From positions 756,001 through 820,000 of the forward strand of contig OZ036008.1 of the NCBI GenBank assembly GCA_964035015.1: a DNA stretch of 64,000 bases, written 5' to 3'. The notes below the pieces were generated by a model that was given only the letters and a program-made list of their open reading frames with translations, had not been told where the DNA came from and searched no databases. The stretch comes from Corallium rubrum. Taxonomy: Eukaryota > Cnidaria > Anthozoa > Scleralcyonacea > Coralliidae. Position numbers and translations under genes: made by a program. Each line of letters starts with the position of its first letter. Position 1 is the stretch's first letter. This document shows, piece after piece, positions 57,770 to 64,000 of this stretch.

Positions 57770-57967
57770 TGTTGTGAAGACTTGTTTTTTTTTTTTATGA
57801 AGTTGAAATTCAAAGACTTCTTAGATGACTGTAGCGAAGAGGGAGTTGAAACCGGTTTGGAGCAGTCTGGTCGGAAGCGTGGAAGGAAGAGCTTGTTTTC
57901 TAATATATGTATTTTCTTATTTTGTATTTTACGCTTAATTTTAATGACAATAAAGTTCTACCAAACA
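57770..57967 (+). repeat. BEL/Pao 3' LTR
   Basis: 198 bases, TG...CA, pair of 48877-49073, followed by CGATG. Confidence 0.93.
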
Positions 57968-57972
57968 CGATG

Positions 57973-58482
57973 ACTAATTTCCTCTACGTAGAATGAGTCA
58001 GTAGTTTTATATTAAAGTCTCTTATCAAACCACCGATTACAACATCTCCGCCAACTCATGTCCGTAACTCGTTTATCTATATCCTTTACGTATTGGAATT
58101 TGCTAAATCATGCTTTACGTATTGGATCCGGAGTATTTGCTAAATCATGCAACTACAAATTATTTCCCATAGGTAAATTAGAATAACGTATATAAACTAT
58201 ATTACAATATTATAGTATACATGATAATTGTATATCATGTAACAATAGGTGAATCAGATTGGAGACATTCGAGTCGTCCTTGCTTGAATCTCGAGTCAAT
58301 CAACTCCACTGCGTGCATGGATTGACTTCAGCCATCCGTTTTGATCAGATCGAAAACTTTCAAGCTTCTTCATGTAACGGGATTTGACTTGAACAATCAA
58401 TCCACTTCATGTAAACAGGGCCTTAGTGTTAAATGATATGTAATATAGATACACTGTGTGAGTAAATCGAAGTAAAATTACT
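57973..58482. other. Spacer with dispersed repeat pieces
   Basis: No gene. Contains CTTCATGTAAACAGGGCC then TTAGTGTTAAATGATATGTA, which recurs at about 61325-61390. Confidence 0.5.
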
Positions 58483-60345
58483 GTACTAGAAATACATAAA
58501 TGCAACACCCCCTCGCCTGCTTTTATATGCTTTTTGAAATACACAACACCCACCCCACCTTCAAATTAAAATAAGCACTCCTGTTAAACAGCAAAAACAA
58601 ATGATAATCCTCAGGATAATTACAGAATTTATGATTAGGATGACTAAAATGAAAGTTGAACATATCAAAGGAAAACTTACAGATTGCATATTAAACTCTG
58701 GTTGTAAAAATATATTGTTTTTAGCCATTTAGTAGGTTTCCAAAGGAATTACTTTTATGTTTTGCAAAGGCAGGATTAAAAGTTAACAGCTCAAAAACTA
58801 CATTTGTAATAGGAGATAAAAACAACAGACAACCTTTCAGTCTGTATAATACAGGACAAAAGAAAATGGACAAAGCCTGTGAGTATTTATGATAAGTGCT
58901 TGCAATTAAGTCAATGAAAAACATCACGTCCACAGTAGCAAAGGGAGCACGAAAACGTGAAGCGGTTAAGCAAAAACTCGAAAACAACATAATAATTAAA
59001 GGACAAGGTATAAAACTTTATGTGATAGTTACTAGATTAAGTTTACAGTAACTGCATGACGAGTGTCTAAAAGGATTCTATTTAAACGTCTTGCCGTTCT
59101 TGGCGTTTACAGAATATATTAATGAATAAATGCTGATTACAATCAGCAAAATAAATAAATACAAATGCCCTACCGTCAACTTTAAAGTGATTTTGAGACC
59201 ACTGAGTGACCTGTGACCACAAACACCACAATTCAGATCGAGTTTAATGTTTTTGTTTACCATACGGCGTTTAGTTTCTTCAGGTTTTCTGGTTTCTCTT
59301 CAAGATATATTAAATCACCTGTTTGTATCCTTCTTTTATTCGTTGTTCTGCTTCTTTCCGTTTAAAACGAAACCATTTGAAACCATTTTGTTTCGCAAAA
59401 TATGGAAATTATATAACTACTAGAAATACATGAACGCAACAACCCCTCGCCCGCTAGACTTGGATCAAGTCTGTCTCTCGAGGGGATGAGGTTGAGCGTG
59501 CGGAGAATGGGGTTTACATGCTTTTTTGAAACACCCCCCACCCACCCCCTGATGAAAATAAACACTCCTGATTATACAGCCAATATAAAAACAAACAAAT
59601 ATAAAAACAAATGATATTAAATCCTTGAGATATTAAATTATAGAATTTATGGATAGGTCGATAGGATGACAAAACTGATTTAAATCATTTAATGAAAGTT
59701 GAACATATCAAAGCAAAACTTAGATTTCATTATTAAATTCTGGTTGTAAAAAATATATTGTTTTTAGGAGGTTTCAAAAGGGATTATTTCTAGCAAGCCT
59801 TTAAATGGCTTCTCTATGCATGTACATTTTGCAAAGGCAGAATTAAAAGTTGACAGCTCAAAAATTACATTTATAATAGAGTGAGATAAAAAAAATTCAG
59901 TAGAATCGGATTCCAGAAAGAAGTATTAAACAGACAACGTTTCAGTCGAAAATTTGGAATCACAGCCAAGAAAACCGACAAAGCCCACGTCCACCACGGT
60001 TAATATAAGCGTGATATAAGCCTAAGTGTTTTAAGTTAGCTTTAGTTAAGCTGACTTATGGTTAATTTGGACGAGCAAAGGGATGAAGCACGAAAACGTG
60101 AAGCTGTATATTGTTTTAGGACATAAGGACAAAATACAAATCCCCTACCGTTATAAACTTGAATGATCTTGAGACCACTGAGTGACGACAAACACTGCAA
60201 TTCAGATCGAGGTTTTGTTTACCATACGGCGTTTGGTTTCTTCAGGTCCTCTCGTTTCGCTTCAAGATATATTAAACCGGCTGTTTGTATCCTTTTCTTC
60301 GTTGTTCTCTTTTAATTTAAGTAGAGCGGGCTCCATTTCGTAATA
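58483..60345. repeat. Tandem duplication of about 0.92 kb
   Basis: Copy A 58483-59395 and copy B 59417-60345 share ACTAGAAATACAT at the start, ATGAAAGTTGAACATATCAA in the middle and CCATACGGCGTTT, TTCAAGATATATTAAA and TTCGTTGTTCT near the end, with many substitutions and indels. The duplication is therefore old. A minus-strand open segment (NIKLDLNCGVCGHRSLSG, 59078-59263) is not conserved as a frame in copy B, so no gene is called. Confidence 0.75.
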
Positions 60346-60434
60346 AACGAAAGCAAAAATAATACTGACAGATTTAGTTTTCTGCATCGCTAGTCACCAG
60401 TGTCCAACAATTCTTACCGCGTGACACCGTACCA

Positions 60435-60436
<2 letters not shown>

Positions 60437-60496
<60 letters not shown>
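60437..60496. repeat. (TA)n microsatellite
   Basis: Pure AT run of about 60 bases. Confidence 0.9.
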
Positions 60497-60500
<4 letters not shown>

Positions 60501-63033
60501 TAATTATAAAATAACCGGAAGTAAATGAACGACAACACGCACTCTGATTAGCTATTGAGTCAAACAAGCGTGCCATTATAACTCCATAACGGCACGGCAC
60601 ACGAGATACTTCGCGACGATTTTGTCGTTTTTGATGAATTTTATGTGGATTTAATCATCAACGAAAGTAAAAAATTACTTGGATATATGTCTAATCACGT
60701 AATTAACACAGCACCATGTTTTCAGTGCAACTTTAAGTGCATTTTCATCGCTAAAATCGCCGACATGTTGTACGAGGCCACGCGTGGCGCTAAATGGTAA
60801 CAAACTCGTCCTGAGACAGGTAAGCTGTTTTTTTGCTTACTTTTCTTGGGTTTATTGACAATTTAAAGTCATTATTTTATAAAAGAAATAAAAAACTTAG
60901 TCGCTGTGCGATTATCGAGTTATAATGTTCTCGAGGAGCTAGTAAAACACTCGGCTATCGCCTCGTGCTTTACACGCATCTCTCGTGCATTATAACTCGC
61001 TAATCGCACGCGACACGTTTTTTATTTCCTAAATAAATAACTAAATAAATAAATAAACTATTTCCGAGATTACGTCTCCCTCGCTTTTTCTCCACGCGTG
61101 TAAAATGGACTCCACGCATGTCGAGATTAGCACCCTCACCGGGCTCCGGGCCTTCGGCCCTCCGCCCGGCTCGGGGAATATAAGATTGCTTCAAAGCTAG
61201 TCACCAGTACCATGCATCACCGGGCTCGGGGCCTTCGGCCCTACGCCCGGGCTCGGGGACAATGAAGCAGTATAGTAGATCGACAAAAGTTACCGCTCGA
61301 TTCAGATGTTGTATAGTTATATCCGCTTTACGTAAACAAGACCTTAGTGTTAAATGATATGTAATATAGATACACTATGTATGTAAATCGACGGAAAATT
61401 ACTGTACAACGAAGCAGTATAGTAGATTGACAAACGTTACGGCTACATGCAGATGTTTTATAATGTTGATAGGAATAATGTCAAACTTGCATTTAAAGAA
61501 GAAGACAAGATCGAGATAGTCAAGCCAGTTTAATTAAGTGGTAATTATAAATTAAGGTCGAAAAAACGATCTCTAAAATGATATTAGTAATCTCTTTTAG
61601 AAACTTACAGATGAACTTTGTGGCTCTTTGTCGGGCGGATTCAATAAAAGTAATATATTGTTTGAACTGATTGAGGTGCCCTTGTCTGCATGACTTTATA
61701 AAGTATCATTTAGAAAACGCACGCATGCAGTGGTTTCTATAACTGTATGTAAACATGGAAAAATGTTTACGCCATCCACTACGCCATTCAGTAGAGGCAG
61801 ATAAAGATCTGACCAATTATACACAGGTGGCCAAAAGTAATGAGCCGCCCAATGAAAACGGTGTTATCAGACAACATCGATAAGAAAGGCAAATTTAGGG
61901 GGCGATTACATGGAGCGAGCTAGCCCGGTAAGCCGAGATGAGTTTTGAATTGACGTGGATGATTTCAGGGCGAAATTCGAAATTATTAAGTAAATAAGGG
62001 CAAACGTAAGTTAGTATTACTTCAGTTTTACACTAATTAATCTATTATTTACTTTGTAAGCCCATCGTTAATAGAAAGATTGTTATAGTCTTAGGCTGAC
62101 CCACGAATGCATCTTCACGAAGACGAATTAATTTATTAACTCTTCGTTATGATCACGAAACAGTGAAAACACACGAACAACGTTTTGATGTTGTATTTCA
62201 GTTCCTTTCAGCACAATTTATTCACACAGTCAAGTGAAACAAACGCGTATCGAAGCAAATTCAACAGTTTTTCAACCCGGTTTGCTGAGATGAAAACGAT
62301 TACATGGATATTCTCATCCCGGAAAATCAGGCTAGCCCGCTTGGCATGTAGTCGAAATGTTAAAAAAAAGATGCGTTTCATATATATAGCGGTTAACCGG
62401 GCTAGCCCGGAAGAAATCATGTTTAAGAATAAAATTTCTAGGTTATGAAGGAGTTTTATTAGAATTACAGAACGAGAGACTTGAACTTGCTCCAGCCATC
62501 CTTGTTAGAGACGGCCCATTCTATTTTTGAGACGGGGGTTGGGCATTTTTCTGTGCAAAATTTGAATAATTTTGCCGCAGAAACCTCTGCCAGAACTATT
62601 TTACAATTTTGGCATATTTACAATCTACCGTTTGGCTTCGCACGATTTACTTTTTCTCTGCCAAACCTGTGCTTGAAATTTTTTGGTATTTGCCAAACTT
62701 CCCACTCAAAAATATTATGACCCTCCCTTATGCGTTTGTATGCAAATATAATCACACATTGCAAAATATACTGAAATAGACTATAAATCCTAATTTGTTT
62801 TCATACACTTTGAGATATAGAAAATCGAATGAAATATAAAGCACCTAATAGAACTTCATTGGATTCTAAAAATATTACGAAAAAGTTGCAAAACTCGCAG
62901 ACAAATAGGCGCCCCTTAATTTTGATCACGTATCTTTAAATCAATGAAACGATGCAAGTTAGACCGACCAACATCTGTGCCTCCGATGCTATCTGACAAA
63001 TAACAATTACGCTAAATTGCTATTTTCATCAGT
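60497..63033. other. Intergenic repeats, no gene supported
   Basis: A GC-rich repeat with CACCGGGCTCGGGGCCTTCG-type units stands at 61130-61260. A snap-back repeat (TTATAACTCG / CGAGTTATAA) lies at 60917-61003. A MITE-like region at about 61897-62420 has inverted AGCCCGG motifs as in the element at 7487-7835. The remainder is AT-rich. Confidence 0.5.
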
Positions 63034-63103
63034 TCAACAGTTCAGCAGGCAACTCTTAAACCTCACAGACACCTCAACAGCCTTTCTGTTCAGTTGTTGA
63101 AAG

Positions 63104-63389
63104 ATGGAAGACAAAGAGAACGTAGCGTATTGTGACGTGCTCGATGTTCCACGACCACCGGCTTCACCTTCAAGGGTCCAACGTCCTCCTGAGCCACTTT
63201 CCCTTGGTAGAAGCCCTCTGCATTTTCCAAGACAAGCCGCTATTTCGCAAAACAACAACAGACGCTCTCAAAACGCAGTCTCAAAAATGAATGTGGCGTT
63301 TGTGTTTGTGGTAGTATTTTTTGCCATCTTGTCCACGGTTTTTGCCGTGATGTATTTCACGATTGATAAAAATGACAAAGCTTGTGCAA
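63104..63389 (+). CDS. First coding exon of a type II membrane protein (host gene)
   Basis: ATG in AAAGATGG context opens 95 codons up to TGTGCAA|GTAAGAG, a good donor at 63390; the open frame beyond it turns low-quality. The N-terminal 60 residues are cytoplasmic-like, Pro/Arg-rich (DVPRPPASPSRVQRPPEPLS). Then comes a single membrane segment (NVAFVFVVVFFAILSTVFAV) and a short charged start of the outside part (TIDKNDKACA). No signal peptide, so type II topology is likely. The following exons lie outside or further right; the ligand or enzyme domain is not visible, so the family cannot be named. Confidence 0.65.
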
Positions 63390-63759
63390 GTAAGAGAGCT
63401 AGACGTTGTATATCATTGATTCCAACCAGGCCACAGGAGGAAATAGAAAAAAAAAGCTCTGGGCTAAGAAAGTCATAGATTAAAATTTGGTTGGAGTAGT
63501 ATAATTCCAAGAAATAGCTGCCTATAGAATGTCTGAGGGTTCTCTCAGGAAAAAATTATAACAAAAAAGGGGTTGTTTTTAGTTGGTTCAAACAGGAATG
63601 GGTTAATCACTTGTTAACTTGTTGATGCGGGCTAGGATAACTGACGGTTGTCAGTCCTTTGACGAGTAGAATCTTCTGGCGCTAGACAAACTAAAACAAT
63701 AAAGATGCTGTTTCTAGCCAACTTAAGCTGTCTAGGCTGCCTGAGGATTCTCTCTTTGA

Positions 63760-63960
63760 CGAGTAAAATCATCTGGTGTTATACAGAGTAAAACAATAAT
63801 AGGACCGTTTTTGGTCGATGGGTTATATGTATATGCACTTCCATACGACCATAGCCGTATAATGCGTAAATTTAAGACCTTCCTGCCAGTTGTTGTTGTG
63901 GGACAACTTTATGTCTTTACTCTGTCTAACGCCAGGCGATTTTACTTGTCAAAGACAAAA
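63760..63960. repeat. Isolated minisatellite units
   Basis: GTTATACAGAGTAAAACA and, reversed, TTTACTCTGTCTAACGCCAG are single units of the 25-bp repeat of 44515-48075, here probably part of a dispersed inverted-repeat element. Confidence 0.6.
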
Positions 63961-64000
63961 AGAGACGCGCCTCGGAAATTCATACTACTATTTAAAGGGA

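Larger units (their letters stand above)
48877..57967 (+). mobile_element. BEL/Pao LTR retrotransposon carrying a LINE insertion
   Basis: LTRs of 197-198 bp (48877-49073 and 57770-57967) begin TGTTGTGAAGAC and end ACCAAACA. A 5-bp duplication CGATG flanks them (48872-48876 and 57968-57972). A primer-binding site follows the left LTR and a polypurine tract (GCGGGGAGGGGGGA) precedes the right one. Gag, protease, RT and RNase H are present. A LINE of about 3.4 kb interrupts pol after the RT, and the integrase catalytic core is missing. Confidence 0.93.

Noticed and set aside
62185-62720. Plus-strand frames of 79-87 codons
   Set aside because: No domain, no splice context; they lie partly within a MITE-like repeat.

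Overview
The window reads as metazoan nuclear DNA, most likely from an anthozoan-like cnidarian. This is an inference: there are AT-rich spacers with (TA)n tracts, short exons with GT-AG borders, and a dense mix of Polinton, BEL/Pao, Gypsy, CR1/L2-like LINE, PIF/Harbinger-like and hAT-like elements. No prokaryotic signature is present. Three host loci can be supported: a multi-exon minus-strand gene with a Tudor-like domain (exons at 781-953, 3281-3381, 3489-3985 and perhaps 4083-4119, phases agreeing), a terminal exon with stop and poly(A) signal at 19019-19455 (minus), and a first exon of a type II membrane protein at 63104-63389 (plus).

Layout. 1-6.9 kb: host gene and introns. 6.9-19 kb: graveyard of retroelements on the minus strand. 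A decayed BEL/Pao is cut by a Gypsy (3' LTR 11276-11439, integrase, RNase H, RT, protease, Gag up to about 18.56 kb), and both are cut by hAT-like repeats. The Gypsy RT is further cut by a rearranged copy of a Polinton-like element at 13988-16986. 19577-43100: a 23.5-kb Polinton/Maverick with about 1-kb terminal inverted repeats and a 6-bp target duplication (ACAGAC). 43.1-48.9 kb: LINE tail and large inverted arrays of a 25-bp minisatellite. 48877-57967: a BEL/Pao element with matching LTRs and 5-bp target duplication, carrying a LINE inside pol and missing the integrase core. 58-63 kb: repeats, a tandem duplication and spacers.

The Polinton has two arms of genes running outward from about 27.9 kb. 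Left (minus strand): a putative virion protein, integrase with chromodomain, a membrane protein, putative major capsid protein, packaging-type ATPase and two unknown proteins. Right (plus strand): an interrupted gene, several small membrane proteins, a zinc-ribbon protein, a degenerate tandem nuclease-like protein, a Bro-N/VRR-NUC/zinc-finger fusion, and protein-primed DNA polymerase B. Many of its genes begin directly after a TAGT(n)TATG-like motif. Frameshifts in polymerase and other genes show that this copy is decayed.

The most unusual object sits inside it: a 4,700-bp element at 28327-33026 that is almost one perfect palindrome (two 2,240-bp arms around a 220-bp G-rich spacer). It has AGTAG termini and a 6-bp duplication (CAGAGC), as in its Polinton host. 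Each arm holds an array of six TGACTCA (AP-1-type) sites, a TATA box, a small protein with a Bcl-2 BH1-like motif whose upstream frame is reached through a TTTTTTA slippery heptamer, and a zinc-finger P-loop ATPase. A decayed, internally deleted relative lies in the Gypsy RT at 13988-16986, so this is a family and not a one-off. It looks like a snap-back (copy-back) derivative of a larger protein-primed virus or Polinton that was mobilised in trans.
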